Positions 9,040-17,957 of a stretch of DNA of 64,000 bases are shown here, one piece after another. The notes under the pieces are model-generated. The model worked only from the letters and a program-made list of their open reading frames with translations. It was not told the DNA's origin and made no database searches. The stretch covers positions 1-64,000 of the forward strand of contig NZ_BAZW01000021.1 of the NCBI RefSeq assembly GCF_000974365.1. Reading direction: 5' to 3'. Made by a program: the position numbers and the translations under genes. This DNA is from Geofilum rubicundum JCM 15548. Lineage in GTDB: Bacteria; Bacteroidota; Bacteroidia; Bacteroidales; Marinilabiliaceae. Position 1 is the first letter of the stretch, and each line of letters starts with the position of its first letter.

Positions 9040-9543
9040 ATGCTGAATAAGAAAGTAGAAAAAGCCCTGGTAGCTCAGGTTGAGAAAGAGGGTTATTCAT
9101 CACATCTTTATCTGGCCATGGCTGGCTGGGCTGAAAGTAAAGGGATGGAAGGCATTGCCAAATGGTTATATGCGCAAGCCGATGAGGAACGCATGCACAT
9201 GCTTAAATTCATTTACTATGTGAATGAGCGAAGTGGCCGTGCGATTATCCCCGGTTTCGAAAAGCCGCCGGTTGATTTTGATGGTGTCAAAAAGATGTTT
9301 GAACAGGTTCTGGAACATGAGCAGTATGTCTCCAAATCTATTAATGACATTGTACAAGTTTGTCTCGATGAAAAGGATTTTACCACTCACAATTGGATTC
9401 AGTGGTTTGTTGAAGAGCAAATTGAAGAGGAGGCTTCGGCTCGTGCCATATTGGATAAACTGAATTTGGTGGGCGACGGCAGCTTGTATTTATTTGACCG
9501 CGACATCATGACCATGCGTGGTTCTGCCGATTCTGCTGAGTAG
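9040..9543 (+). CDS. ftn: Bacterial non-heme ferritin
   Basis: Iron-storage protein forming a 24-subunit shell with ferroxidase centres. The 167-residue sequence aligns with E. coli FtnA without gaps in the N-terminal half. The iron ligands are all present at the same numbering: E17, E50, H53, E94, E126/Q127 and E129/E130. The HNWIQWFVEEQIEEE helix and the LYLFDRDIMTM C-terminal segment are typical. It is a single gene with its own promoter and terminator. Confidence 0.95.
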   Translation: MLNKKVEKALVAQVEKEGYSSHLYLAMAGWAESKGMEGIAKWLYAQADEERMHMLKFIYYVNERSGRAIIPGFEKPPVDFDGVKKMFEQVLEHEQYVSKSINDIVQVCLDEKDFTTHNWIQWFVEEQIEEEASARAILDKLNLVGDGSLYLFDRDIMTMRGSADSAE

Positions 9544-9560
9544 TAAAGCCCGGTAAGCTA

Positions 9561-9636
9561 AAAAAAAGGATGGCCTGCTGAGAGACTGTTTTAATCTGTA
9601 TTTTAACAGTTTCTTGTTGAGCCATCCTTTTTTTTA
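9561..9636 (+). terminator. Terminator after ferritin
   Basis: AAAAAAAGGATGGC and GCCATCCTTTTTTTT form the base of a long stem-loop; an inner AACTG-type pairing (gactgttttaa / ttaacagtt) may stack inside. The T-tract is present on the plus strand. Confidence 0.8.
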
Positions 9637-9770
9637 TTGTTACTTAAAAGCGATGTGTTATTTTTGTGCCATTCTTAGCATGGCCAAACTGGCCAAATAG
9701 AGAAGAAGCTGATTCGGTTCCTGAAGGACGGGACGTGTTGTAGCTGATAACCGATAATAATTGTATTCAA

Positions 9771-10931
9771 GTGAAGCTAGTAGCAAAAACATTTCATGGC
9801 CTGGAGCAGGTGCTTGCAGGGGAGTTAGAGGCCTTGGGTGCCAAAAACATTCAGATTCTTAAAAGGGCGGTATCTTTTGATGCCAATAAGGAGTTGCTTT
9901 ATAAAAGTAACCTTCAGTTGCGCACTGCCATACGCATTCTTCAACCACTAACGACTTTTTCTGCCCGGCAGGAAGATGAACTTTACGCCGCGGTGAAAGC
10001 CTATGACTGGTCGCCCTACCTGAAAGAAGATCAAACGCTGGCCATTGATGCGGTGGTGTTTTCACGTTATTTTACCCATTCTAAGTTTGTGGCCTTGCGT
10101 GTAAAAGACGCCATTTGTGACCAGTTCAAAGAACGTACGGGCAAACGCCCCTCTGTCAATTTGGAGCGGCCCAACCTTTTAATTAATGTGCATGTGGCGG
10201 AAGATAAGTTTACCTTATCGATGGACAGCTCTGATGAGCCGCTTAATCGCCGTGGCTACAGAACCAAAGAACATCCTGCTCCCATAAATGAGGTTTTGGC
10301 TGCCGGACTGGTGATGCTTTCGGGTTATGACGGTTCTCAGCCCTTTTTAGATCCCATGTGTGGTTCGGGTACCATTGTTATGGAGGCTACCATGATTGCT
10401 GCCAGAATGGCACCAAACATGAAGCGAAAAGAGTTTGGTTTCCAACGTTGGAACAACTATGATCCGGAATTGTGGAAAAAGGTTTACGAGGAAGCTAAGA
10501 ATCAGGTGCGGACTCCGCCGGAGCGCATTAACGGTAGCGATATTGCCTTGAGTGCGATTGATGTTTCGAGGCATTCGGCACTTGATTTTGGTTTAAAGCA
10601 GTACATTGATTTTACTGTGGCGCCCTTTAGTGAAGTGCATCCCAAGGGCAGGAATGGTATTGTAATCATGAATCCGCCTTACGATGAGCGTTTAAAATCG
10701 AAGGATATCGTGATGCTTTACACGGAAATAGGTACACAGTTGAAACATAAATTCAATGGCTGGCAGGCTTGGGTGATCAGTTCTAACTTCGAAGCCATTA
10801 AAGTGATTAGTCTGAAGCCGGCCGAAAAGCATACTTTATTTAACGGGTCGCTGGAATGCCGCTTTCAGAAGTTTGATATGTATGAGGGGTCCAAGAAGAT
10901 CAGGCGCCCCATAAAGTCAGGTGACCAATAG
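9771..10931 (+). CDS. THUMP-domain class I SAM-dependent RNA methyltransferase (RlmL-type N-terminal half)
   Basis: RNA base methyltransferase of 386 residues. The N-terminal ~165 residues are a ferredoxin-like plus THUMP RNA-binding module, ending in NVHVAEDKFTLSMDSSDEPL-type sequence. The C-terminal Rossmann-like domain has the SAM motif FLDPMCGSGTIVMEA and the catalytic N-P-P-Y at IVIMNPPYDERL, which indicates N-methylation of a base. The pattern matches the m2G methyltransferase half of E. coli RlmL (23S G2445), so 23S rRNA is the likely target. The start codon is GTG. Confidence 0.88.
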   Translation: MKLVAKTFHGLEQVLAGELEALGAKNIQILKRAVSFDANKELLYKSNLQLRTAIRILQPLTTFSARQEDELYAAVKAYDWSPYLKEDQTLAIDAVVFSRYFTHSKFVALRVKDAICDQFKERTGKRPSVNLERPNLLINVHVAEDKFTLSMDSSDEPLNRRGYRTKEHPAPINEVLAAGLVMLSGYDGSQPFLDPMCGSGTIVMEATMIAARMAPNMKRKEFGFQRWNNYDPELWKKVYEEAKNQVRTPPERINGSDIALSAIDVSRHSALDFGLKQYIDFTVAPFSEVHPKGRNGIVIMNPPYDERLKSKDIVMLYTEIGTQLKHKFNGWQAWVISSNFEAIKVISLKPAEKHTLFNGSLECRFQKFDMYEGSKKIRRPIKSGDQ

Positions 10932-10987
10932 TCCTGATGAGGACGGAAAACAAAGCGTTTTCTTATTGACAATTAAATAATAGCACT

Positions 10988-11452
10988 ATGAGCAAAGTTA
11001 CGATTAACAGTTTTGACGAGTTGGAAAAACTAATTGGACACGAGTTAGGAATTTCAGAATACCATACGTTTACCCAGGAACAGATTCTTTTGTTTGCAGA
11101 TGCCACGCTTGATCACCAGTGGATACATACCGATCCGGAAAAGGCTAAAACGGACTCACCCTTTGGTGATACCATTGCGCATGGTTACCTGACTTTATCG
11201 TTATTACCACATTTGTGGAATCAGATTGTAGAGGTGAAAAACCTAAAACTTCAGGTGAACTACGGTATTGAAAAATTCAAGTTTAATCAGCCGGTTTTGG
11301 TGAACAGCCGTGTGCGATTGGTGGCCAAATTAATTAATGCGGTTAATCTTCGCGGTGTTACAAAGGCCAATATTGGGGTAAAACTGGAGATTGAAGGCAA
11401 TCGAAAGCCTGCCTATGAGGGAGAAATTGTGTTTTTATACCATTTCTTGTAG
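10988..11452 (+). CDS. MaoC-like (R)-specific enoyl-CoA hydratase, NodN type
   Basis: Single hotdog-fold protein of 154 residues in the MaoC dehydratase family. The hydratase motif is intact: F-A-D-A-T-L-D-H-Q-W-I-H-T-D-P-E, with the Asp/His pair, followed by A-H-G-Y-L-T-L-S-L. Such enzymes hydrate trans-2-enoyl-CoA; the physiological substrate is not defined here. The NodN-like subgroup often stands alone. Start ATG at 10988 follows the methyltransferase gene by 56 nt and could be cotranscribed with it. Confidence 0.88.
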   Translation: MSKVTINSFDELEKLIGHELGISEYHTFTQEQILLFADATLDHQWIHTDPEKAKTDSPFGDTIAHGYLTLSLLPHLWNQIVEVKNLKLQVNYGIEKFKFNQPVLVNSRVRLVAKLINAVNLRGVTKANIGVKLEIEGNRKPAYEGEIVFLYHFL

Positions 11453-11510
11453 TGCAGTAAATGTTTTTGGGCAGATGATTTGCGTAAATCAGATTGTTTT
11501 AAATAAATCG

Positions 11511-12314
11511 ATGAAGATGAAAAAGCTGTTTTTTTTATTTCCTGTGTTGGCAGCGTTGCTGTTAGGTAGTTGTGATGACGGCAAAGTCAACTTCTTCACA
11601 GTGAATCAGGACATCCAGTTCGGTGAGGAAGTTTTGGCTGAAATATTGGCAGATCCCGCCACTTATCCCATATTGTCAGAGTCGGAATATCCGGAAGCTT
11701 ATGCGCATGTTAGAAATATTCGCAACAGCATTCTGGCATCAGGAGAGTTAAAGTATGCCGATCGATTTGATTGGGATGTTTATATTATTCAGGATGATAA
11801 CGTTTTGAACGCCTTTGCGGTTCCGGGAGGAAAAACTTTTTATTATACCGGATTGATTAAGTTTCTGGATAATGAAGCTTCATTGGCAGGAGTCATGGCG
11901 CACGAAATGGCCCATGCCGATAAAAGGCATTCCACCAGTGTGATGACGAAGCAATATGGATACTCTGTTTTGTTGTCTGTCATTTTGGGTAGCAATGAAT
12001 CTACCGCTGTTGATATTTTAGAATCACTGGCCATGGGCTTGGGTTCGCTTAAATTTAGTCGTGATCATGAATATGAAGCAGATGAGGCGGCTGTGACTTA
12101 TTTGTACCGTACGGATTATGATGCCCGTGGCGTGGCTTATTTCTTTGAGAAAATGGACCCGGAAGAGCAATCTGCCGTAGAAGTCTATTTAAGCACCCAC
12201 CCCAGTCCGGTTGACCGCATAGAGAAAATTCATGAACGCCATCAGGAGTTGGGCGGAAAAGAAGGGGATAAGTTCACAACCCAGTACCAGGAGCTCAAGA
12301 ATAAATTGCCATAG
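11511..12314 (+). CDS. M48-family zinc metalloprotease, lipoprotein
   Basis: Predicted lipoprotein peptidase of 267 residues, similar to BepA/LoiP-type envelope quality-control proteases. A lipobox (LLLGSC) ends the signal sequence at residue 21. The zinc site is HEMAHADKRH, with the third ligand probably the E in HEYEADEAAV further on. The C-terminal part is STHPSPVDRIEKIHE, typical of this group. The frame is open to 11391, overlapping the previous gene, but ATG at 11511 gives the proper signal peptide. Most likely anchored in the periplasm or outer membrane. Confidence 0.88.
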   Translation: MKMKKLFFLFPVLAALLLGSCDDGKVNFFTVNQDIQFGEEVLAEILADPATYPILSESEYPEAYAHVRNIRNSILASGELKYADRFDWDVYIIQDDNVLNAFAVPGGKTFYYTGLIKFLDNEASLAGVMAHEMAHADKRHSTSVMTKQYGYSVLLSVILGSNESTAVDILESLAMGLGSLKFSRDHEYEADEAAVTYLYRTDYDARGVAYFFEKMDPEEQSAVEVYLSTHPSPVDRIEKIHERHQELGGKEGDKFTTQYQELKNKLP

Positions 12315-12370
12315 GTCTTATTTTGAAATTGATTTTAATCTAATAGGTCACTGGTGGCTGTGCCATTAAA

Positions 12371-12406
12371 ATAGAAAAGGGGGCTTTGAGCCCCCTTTTC
12401 TATTTT
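12371..12406. terminator. Bidirectional terminator
   Basis: ATAGAAAAGGGGG-ctttgag-CCCCCTTTTCTAT is a near-perfect hairpin with A-rich and T-rich flanks, between the convergent M48 and M49 genes. Confidence 0.88.
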
Positions 12407-12423
12407 ACCTTAAGATGCCGCCT

Positions 12424-14061
12424 TTATTGCAGGCCCAGCAAGTCGGGACCTTGCTTAAACCTTATATCGACGGGAATGCCTGATTGGTTAATGCGGTCTA
12501 AATCAGATTGCAGCGCTTCACGGGTAAAGCCCATTTCCGCCAACAAAGCTTTAGCGCCTTCATAATCACCATTGCCTTGCAGTGTGAGTGTTTTTTCAGC
12601 CAGTTGATTGATGGCTGCTTTCATTCGTTCAAAGTCCACTTTGTAGGTTTCGGTTTCTGCATCGCGCGAAAAAGCGCCTTCCTGTTCAAAGAAATAGAAA
12701 CTCAGCATATTGGATTTTCCATGGGCCGAAGCAGCTCCAAATCTAACGGAGCGAAATATGCCTGCCATAAAGGTGACGTAATTATCCATCAAATCTTTTT
12801 CACTCAACTCACCCATTTCAACCAATTGTCCCACCATATATAATCCGAGAATATCTGCCTTGTTCTCCTCAATGGAGCTGTACAGTTCCTTGTGTGCGTC
12901 GCGGACCGTCCCCCTGTCGTTGATGGTGTTTTTAATGCCCAGGCCGTGCGCCACTTCGTGAAACATGGTGTTTTCAAAAAAGGCGTCAAAAGTGATGTGT
13001 TCCTGTTGCGCTGCATCAATCAATAACTCGCTGATGGGTACCAGTATCTTATCGAATTTGTAGCGCATGGCATTTTTTAGCTGGAGTTTGCGACTGCCTT
13101 TCTCAATATGAACAATGGGATCGTTGGGCAGATTAATGGCAATGGTCTTACTGCCGGCATTGCAATCGCCGGCATAGTAAATCGCGTCATACACCCCCAT
13201 GTCACTGTCGCTACCGGGAACTTCAGCCTTATAGGCGTCATCCACCGGTAAACCCTGCTGGAGGTCGGGCAACAAGGCCGTGAAGCGATCCAGGCGCTGG
13301 CTCCATTCCATATCTTTTATGAGCAGGTAAGCTTCATGGGCTGCTTTGTAGTTGAAAAGTGCATCTTCGTAGTTCTCGATGGGACCCACTACAAAATCGA
13401 TGTTGTTCTCACGCATGTCCATCCACGCCATATCGCTGGCCAGATAATCATCGGTGAGCAAAGCCTCTGCCCGCAGGTTCAAATAATCTTGCAGCGGTTG
13501 GTACGCAGCCAGCTCTGCTGCCTGTCGCAACAAAAGGGCTGCTGCCTTATGCTGTTCCCTGTACGCCACGCTGTAAGGAACTGATACCAATGATCCATCC
13601 GCATTGCGGCGAATGAGCGTATATAGACTGCGCTTATCGTCCGATTCAAAAGCCTCAAACTCTTCGGTGGTCATGTCGGCCGGATAAAAGCCTGAACCGG
13701 CCGGTTTTGGTCCCACCCCTTCCACAAAGGGTTGGTTGTTGTTCAACCTTTCCCAGGGGCCATAATTGATTTCAATAAATGCTCTGGTGGCTTCATCCTT
13801 AACCGATGATAGCAGCACGTCTTTATCACCGTAGGCTTGTGTCCAGAAAATGTGGTCCATAATCCTGGCCGCTTCAATTAATAAGGGCAGCATCTGTTTT
13901 TCATTCTCGCTCAAATGGGAGAGGTCTGTGGTCAGTTCCACTTCTACAAAATCATTTACTTTTTTCTGCATGTCACTTCTTGTTTCCTTTTGGGGCGTAC
14001 ATGAGGCTATCAGACTTAAACAGCCGATGCCGATAAAAATTAAAACAGTTAATGGTCTCAT
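12424..14061 (-). CDS. Dipeptidyl-peptidase III (M49)-like zinc hydrolase, lipoprotein
   Basis: Lipoprotein of 545 residues; the signal peptide ends in L-I-A-S-C at residue 21. The zinc site is FHEVAHGLG followed about 35 residues later by EENKADILGLY. This is the M49 layout (HExxxH plus EExxAD), but with a five-residue HExxH in place of the usual HELLGH hexapeptide; a few bacterial M49 enzymes with a pentapeptide are known. It would remove dipeptides from the N-terminus of peptides in the periplasm. Close homologues in Bacteroidota are often named only Zn-dependent hydrolase, so the activity is inference. Confidence 0.82.
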   Translation of the reverse strand: MRPLTVLIFIGIGCLSLIASCTPQKETRSDMQKKVNDFVEVELTTDLSHLSENEKQMLPLLIEAARIMDHIFWTQAYGDKDVLLSSVKDEATRAFIEINYGPWERLNNNQPFVEGVGPKPAGSGFYPADMTTEEFEAFESDDKRSLYTLIRRNADGSLVSVPYSVAYREQHKAAALLLRQAAELAAYQPLQDYLNLRAEALLTDDYLASDMAWMDMRENNIDFVVGPIENYEDALFNYKAAHEAYLLIKDMEWSQRLDRFTALLPDLQQGLPVDDAYKAEVPGSDSDMGVYDAIYYAGDCNAGSKTIAINLPNDPIVHIEKGSRKLQLKNAMRYKFDKILVPISELLIDAAQQEHITFDAFFENTMFHEVAHGLGIKNTINDRGTVRDAHKELYSSIEENKADILGLYMVGQLVEMGELSEKDLMDNYVTFMAGIFRSVRFGAASAHGKSNMLSFYFFEQEGAFSRDAETETYKVDFERMKAAINQLAEKTLTLQGNGDYEGAKALLAEMGFTREALQSDLDRINQSGIPVDIRFKQGPDLLGLQ

Positions 14062-14328
14062 TGGTTGAAAGTATTTTTATGGAAGAATGATTAATGACAG
14101 AACGGGGTTTTATGTCTTGTTTTATAAGACAATAGTTCGTAAAAGTTTTTTATTTGCTTAATTTACAAGTAGTTATGGTTTAGTTGCCTGTATGCTTAAT
14201 TGATTTATAATTAAGGACTTGCTCTTACCTAATACCTAACGACCTAATAATCTAATGACCTTTTTAAAAGATTGTGATAAAATTAAGTGTTTTTTTTCAA
14301 AAGATTAGAATTTTCCAAAATATTACCG
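14062..14328. other. Intergenic stretch with short imperfect repeats
   Basis: About 270 bp without a credible ORF. A run at 14227-14260 holds four related units: ACCTAAT, ACCTAAC, ACCTAAT and a degenerate TCTAATGACC. The rest is AT-rich upstream sequence of the cold-shock gene. Confidence 0.5.
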
Positions 14329-14336
14329 TACGTTTG
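14329..14336 (+). promoter_or_regulatory. -7 element of the cold-shock gene
   Basis: TACGTTTG matches TAnnTTTG, 26 bp upstream of the csp ATG. It predicts a leader of only about 20 nt, unlike the long thermosensing leader of E. coli cspA. No clear TTG -33 is seen. Confidence 0.5.
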
Positions 14337-14362
14337 TATCATTAATTAATATCAATATTATC

Positions 14363-14554
14363 ATGAATAAAGGAGTAGTAAAATTTTTCAATGAAACCAA
14401 AGGTTTCGGATTTATTAAAGATGAAAGCTCATCAGAAGAGTATTTCGTACACGTTTCAGGTCTGATTGACACTGTCAATGAAAATGACGAAGTTGTTTTT
14501 GACTTGACTGAAGGACGTAAAGGATTAAATGCAGTAAATGTTAAGCTTGCTTAA
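14363..14554 (+). CDS. cspA: Cold-shock domain protein
   Basis: Single-stranded RNA/DNA-binding protein of 63 residues, an OB fold that melts RNA structure at low temperature or in fast growth. Both RNA-binding motifs are visible: RNP1 KGFGFIKDE and RNP2-like YFVHVSGL (EYFVH in place of DVFVH). It ends with the usual E-G-x-K-G-x-x-A-x-x-V. Monocistronic, with a -7 element just upstream and a strong terminator after it. Confidence 0.95.
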   Translation: MNKGVVKFFNETKGFGFIKDESSSEEYFVHVSGLIDTVNENDEVVFDLTEGRKGLNAVNVKLA

Positions 14555-14588
14555 GTTTATATCATTATAAGTATTTATGAATTGAAAG

Positions 14589-14620
14589 AATCCCTTTGCT
14601 TAGGCAAAGGGATTTTTTTG
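14589..14620 (+). terminator. Terminator of the cold-shock gene
   Basis: AATCCCTTTGC-ttag-GCAAAGGGATT followed by TTTTT. Confidence 0.9.
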
Positions 14621-14714
14621 TACTAAATAGTGATGTTTAATAAGAGGGTGCTCGCATTTAAGCTGTTTGCCCCAAAGATTTCCGAAGGTTTATTAAAAAA
14701 TTGCTATAAACAAC

Positions 14715-14760
14715 AAAACAGATTCCGGCACAAGGGAATCATGCGCCATAGGAATCTGTT
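14715..14760 (-). terminator. Inverted repeat after the 53-residue small ORF
   Basis: AACAGATTCC (14717-14726) and GGAATCTGTT (14751-14760) form a 10-bp perfect stem around a 24-nt loop. On the minus strand it is followed by TTTTGTTGTTT, so it may end the small minus-strand gene at 14797-14958. Confidence 0.5.
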
Positions 14761-14796
14761 ATTGTTTTGATGACTTAATTGGTATCTTGCGTACAA

Positions 14797-14958
14797 TTAG
14801 GGCTTTTTGCCTTCATTTTTTCTAGCCATATACCTGCTTCTTGCCTCTTCAGCATCGGCTTCAGCGTTGATATAAATGGTAGTTCTGGCATCAATGACTA
14901 CTGCTTGCATTTTGTTTAAATCAGGCGATTTAATAACATTCCCTTTTTTGTCCTGCAT
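14797..14958 (-). CDS. Small acidic/basic protein of 53 residues, unknown
   Basis: Translated from minus-strand ATG at 14958 to TAA at 14797: starts MQDKKGNVIKSPDLNKMQAV, has a central VVIDARTTIYINAEADAEEA and a basic end RKNEGKKP. An A-G-G-G-G ribosome-binding site (gaaaggggaac) lies 7-8 nt upstream of the ATG and a hairpin lies beyond the stop, so it looks like a real gene and not a chance ORF. Alternating strand (VVIDARTTIYI) and helix (AEEARSRYMARK) suggest a small folded domain. I do not recognise a function. Confidence 0.6.
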   Translation of the reverse strand: MQDKKGNVIKSPDLNKMQAVVIDARTTIYINAEADAEEARSRYMARKNEGKKP

Positions 14959-15240
14959 AGTGTTCCCCTTTCTATTATTAATAATCTGTTATAAGCATCT
15001 CGTATGAATGGCCGGCAAGGGCTATTGGTGATGAGTTGTATTAAGAAGATTTACAAGTGTTTAACGGATGTGCATGGCATCAAAAAACTGTTTATCAATA
15101 TGCAATAATTCATAAAGATAATGATTTTTTTGTTGTTGTGCAAATTAAAGATTATGAGAAGATTGGCAGGTAAGCTTGGCAAGGGGCTTGATAAAGCGAT
15201 TCCAATTGATTAAATTTAATTAACCATAAAACTGAACGCT

Positions 15241-16416
15241 ATGTTTCAACAAGCACCTGTTCTTTTATTGGTGGATGATTCCAATGTTAATTTGGAGATT
15301 CTTAAAGACATTCTTAAACGCTATCCATTATTAACGGCAACTAATGGCAAAGAGGCCCTACTGTTAGCTACTGCAGAGCCCAAGCCGGATCTTATATTGC
15401 TGGACGTGGTCATGCCGGGAATGGATGGTTTTGAAACTTGCCGGAAATTGAAAGAGCGAGCTGTTACAAGGAATATTCCTGTTATTTTCATTACCGGACA
15501 GAACGATTCTGATCATATTTTAAAAGGTTTTGAAGTCGGCGCCGTTGATTATATCACCAAGCCATTTAATATTCCCGAGTTAAAAGCGCGTGTAAAAACC
15601 CAGTTGACCATTAAAATGGCCCGAGATCAGAACCTGCGTTTATTGCAGAAGATCGAATTGGTGAACAAGCAATTGACAGATAGTATCAGGTATGCCCAAA
15701 AAATTCAAAATGCCAGTCTACCCAAACAAACGTATTTGGATCAGGTGATGCCGGAGTATTTTGTTCTGTTAAAACCCCGGGATATTGTAAGTGGTGATTT
15801 TTATTGGGTGGGAGAGGTGGACAGCCGATTGTTGGTGGTAGCTGCTGACAGTACCGGCCATGGTGTGCCGGGCGCCTTTATGAGTATGTTTGGTGTGGCC
15901 TATCTGAATCAGATTGTGGGCTATCAAAGCGTTTCCATTCCTTCACAAATTCTGGATCGATTAAGGAGTATTGTTATTGATTCCTTTCAACAGACCGAAT
16001 CAAGTGAAGTGAAAGATGGCATGGATATAGGGGTTTTAAGTATTGACAGAACCCGGAAAGAGATAGAGTTCGCCGGTGCTTTTAACCCGCTGTATATCAT
16101 CCGAAATAATGAATTAACCATTGTTTCGGCCGATCATATGCCTGTTTCTATAGGAGAAGTTGACAGGCCTTATCACAATCATATCATTCCTTATCAAAAA
16201 GGGGACGCTCTTTACTTATTCACAGATGGATACGCCAGTCAGTTTGGTGGTCCCGATGATAAAAAAATAAAATCAACCGGGTTTCGTCAATTGCTTATAG
16301 AGCATCACCATTTGCCCATGTGTGAACAGAAAACCATTTATGACCAGTTTTTTGAAGAATGGAAGGGAAATGGTGAGCAAGTGGATGACGTCCTGCTGAT
16401 TGGTATCCGACTCTAA
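15241..16416 (+). CDS. Response regulator with SpoIIE/PP2C-type phosphatase output
   Basis: 391-residue two-domain protein. Residues 6-125 are a receiver domain with the acidic pair at D12-D13, phospho-acceptor D55 (ILLDVVMPGMDG), T (FITG) and K (YITKPF). A helical linker (about 130-160) with the Q-x-x-I-x-x-A-S-L-P motif leads to a SpoIIE-type PPM serine phosphatase: PRDIVSGDFYW, ADSTGHGVPGAFMSM, and DGMDIGVLSID near residue 260. Such proteins usually dephosphorylate an anti-anti-sigma factor, linking a two-component signal to a partner switch. No kinase, anti-sigma or STAS gene is adjacent; the next genes concern selenium/sulfur. Confidence 0.92.
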   Translation: MFQQAPVLLLVDDSNVNLEILKDILKRYPLLTATNGKEALLLATAEPKPDLILLDVVMPGMDGFETCRKLKERAVTRNIPVIFITGQNDSDHILKGFEVGAVDYITKPFNIPELKARVKTQLTIKMARDQNLRLLQKIELVNKQLTDSIRYAQKIQNASLPKQTYLDQVMPEYFVLLKPRDIVSGDFYWVGEVDSRLLVVAADSTGHGVPGAFMSMFGVAYLNQIVGYQSVSIPSQILDRLRSIVIDSFQQTESSEVKDGMDIGVLSIDRTRKEIEFAGAFNPLYIIRNNELTIVSADHMPVSIGEVDRPYHNHIIPYQKGDALYLFTDGYASQFGGPDDKKIKSTGFRQLLIEHHHLPMCEQKTIYDQFFEEWKGNGEQVDDVLLIGIRL

Positions 16417-16495
16417 TGTTTGATGTTTTTCATGTTTTTTGTAGGCAAACCCAGAAATTGTTGCCATTTTGGTGGCAAGTTTAAATAAAGAAATA

Positions 16496-16834
16496 ATGGA
16501 CCAATACCTTTTGCAAATAAAAAGTGAATGTATGGGAGTGGGGGATGAAGCGCTTGGAAAAATGCTCACCCGATCCTTTTTGAATAATCTGATTACCCAA
16601 AAAATCTTGCCTTCTCATATTGTCCTATACAACAGTGGGGTGCTTTTGGCTTTGGACGGCACTGATTCTGCCAACGCCTTGAAGGAGCTGGAAAAAAGAG
16701 GTGTTGAAATTTTAATGTGTGGCACCTGCATCGATTATTACCAGTTAAAGGATAAAATGGCTCTTGGAAAGGTCAGTAACATGATGGCTATAACCTCACA
16801 ACTCATCGATGCAGCTAAAATAATTACTTTGTGA
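16496..16834 (+). CDS. yedF: YedF-like (DsrE-fold) selenium-metabolism-associated protein
   Basis: 112-residue DsrE-fold protein matching the C-terminal half of the YedF family: VGDEALGKMLTRSFLNNLI, then ILPSHIVLYNSGVLLA and EKRGVEILMCGTCIDYYQL, whose cysteines at L-M-C-G-T-C could carry S or Se. The usual N-terminal TusA-like domain with its C-P-x-P motif is absent. The frame is open to a TTG at 16469, but ATG at 16496 is the better start. The stop overlaps the next start (GTGA). In genomes using selenium beyond selenocysteine this gene travels with the next two. Confidence 0.82.
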   Translation: MDQYLLQIKSECMGVGDEALGKMLTRSFLNNLITQKILPSHIVLYNSGVLLALDGTDSANALKELEKRGVEILMCGTCIDYYQLKDKMALGKVSNMMAITSQLIDAAKIITL

Positions 16835-17955
16835 ATACCTACTTCGATAACTCAGGCACATCCTTTCCCAAACCTCCTCAGGTAGCTGAAGCGATCTCCA
16901 GATATTTAAAGGATGGTGGAGGAACCTATGGCAGAGCTGCTTATGGCCGCGCCTATGAAGCAACTGTATTAGTAGAAGAATGCCGGGATAAATTGGCCGA
17001 ATTGATGGGGGGATCTAATAGTGCCCAAATCGCTTTCACGGCCAATTCAACCACTGCCATTAACACCATAATAAAGGGATTGTCATTACGTGGTAAGCGG
17101 GTTTTAGTCTCACCTCTTGAGCATAATGCCGTGATGCGTCCCTTGTTATTTCTGAAAGAGACGGAAGGGGTCGCGATTGAAATGCTTAAGACCCATAGCG
17201 ATGGTGTGATTGATATTGAGGCCCTGGATCTAATTACCCGTTCTAATATTGGTTTGGTGGTCATCAATCATCAAAGTAATGTGAGTGGTGTTGTGCAGCC
17301 TGTTTCAGATATTTGTAAATGGGCCGCAGATATTCCTGTTCTGATAGATGGGAGTCAGTCGGTTGGACATATCCCCTTGCATCTTGAAGAATGGGGGGTG
17401 GATTATTTTGCCTTTACCGGACACAAAGGTTTATTAGGGCCGACCGGTGTGGGTGGGTTCTACGCCCGTGAGCCTGGAAATATAACCCCACTTATTCATG
17501 GTGGTACAGGCAGTGCTTCTGATAGTTTTGAAATGCCTGCTTTTGTGCCCGATAAGTATCAGGCAGGAACGCCGAATATCGTTGGAATTGTGGGTTTGCT
17601 GGCGGCACTTAATAACGTCCCTCAGCCAATGACAACATCGGCCGACCTGCGTAAGGGGATTCAATCTGTAGCTTCACTAAAAGGTTTCAAAGTGCTGTGT
17701 GCCTCCTCAGAACATGAGCAGGGGGGCAGCTTCTCTTTCACACACGCGGAGTTATCTCCTTCACAGTTGGCACGTGAGTTGTATGATAAGTACGGCCTAG
17801 AGGTGCGTTCCGGCCTTCATTGTGCACCTGCAGCCCATCGCTTTTATTCAACCTTTCCGCAAGGATCAACGCGTATTGCCTTGTCTGCTTATCACTTCCC
17901 GGATGATTTGGTCTACCTGTTCGGTGCCTTAAAAGAAATAGCCAGTCGATTTTAG
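16831..17955 (+). CDS. Cysteine desulfurase family PLP enzyme (EF2568-like)
   Basis: Class V aminotransferase-fold enzyme of 374 residues. PLP-binding features: TANSTTAINTIIKG, EHNAVMRPL, VINHQSNVSG, DGSQSVGH and the Schiff-base lysine in FTGHKGLLGPTG. The catalytic cysteine loop is RSGLHCAPAAH, so desulfurase or selenocysteine-lyase-like chemistry is possible. The subgroup is the one found beside YedF and DUF3343. It starts with GTG inside the yedF stop codon and is followed two bases later by the DUF3343 gene, so the three are an operon that would mobilise S or Se and hand it on. Confidence 0.88.
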   Translation: MNTYFDNSGTSFPKPPQVAEAISRYLKDGGGTYGRAAYGRAYEATVLVEECRDKLAELMGGSNSAQIAFTANSTTAINTIIKGLSLRGKRVLVSPLEHNAVMRPLLFLKETEGVAIEMLKTHSDGVIDIEALDLITRSNIGLVVINHQSNVSGVVQPVSDICKWAADIPVLIDGSQSVGHIPLHLEEWGVDYFAFTGHKGLLGPTGVGGFYAREPGNITPLIHGGTGSASDSFEMPAFVPDKYQAGTPNIVGIVGLLAALNNVPQPMTTSADLRKGIQSVASLKGFKVLCASSEHEQGGSFSFTHAELSPSQLARELYDKYGLEVRSGLHCAPAAHRFYSTFPQGSTRIALSAYHFPDDLVYLFGALKEIASRF

Positions 17956-17957
17956 TT

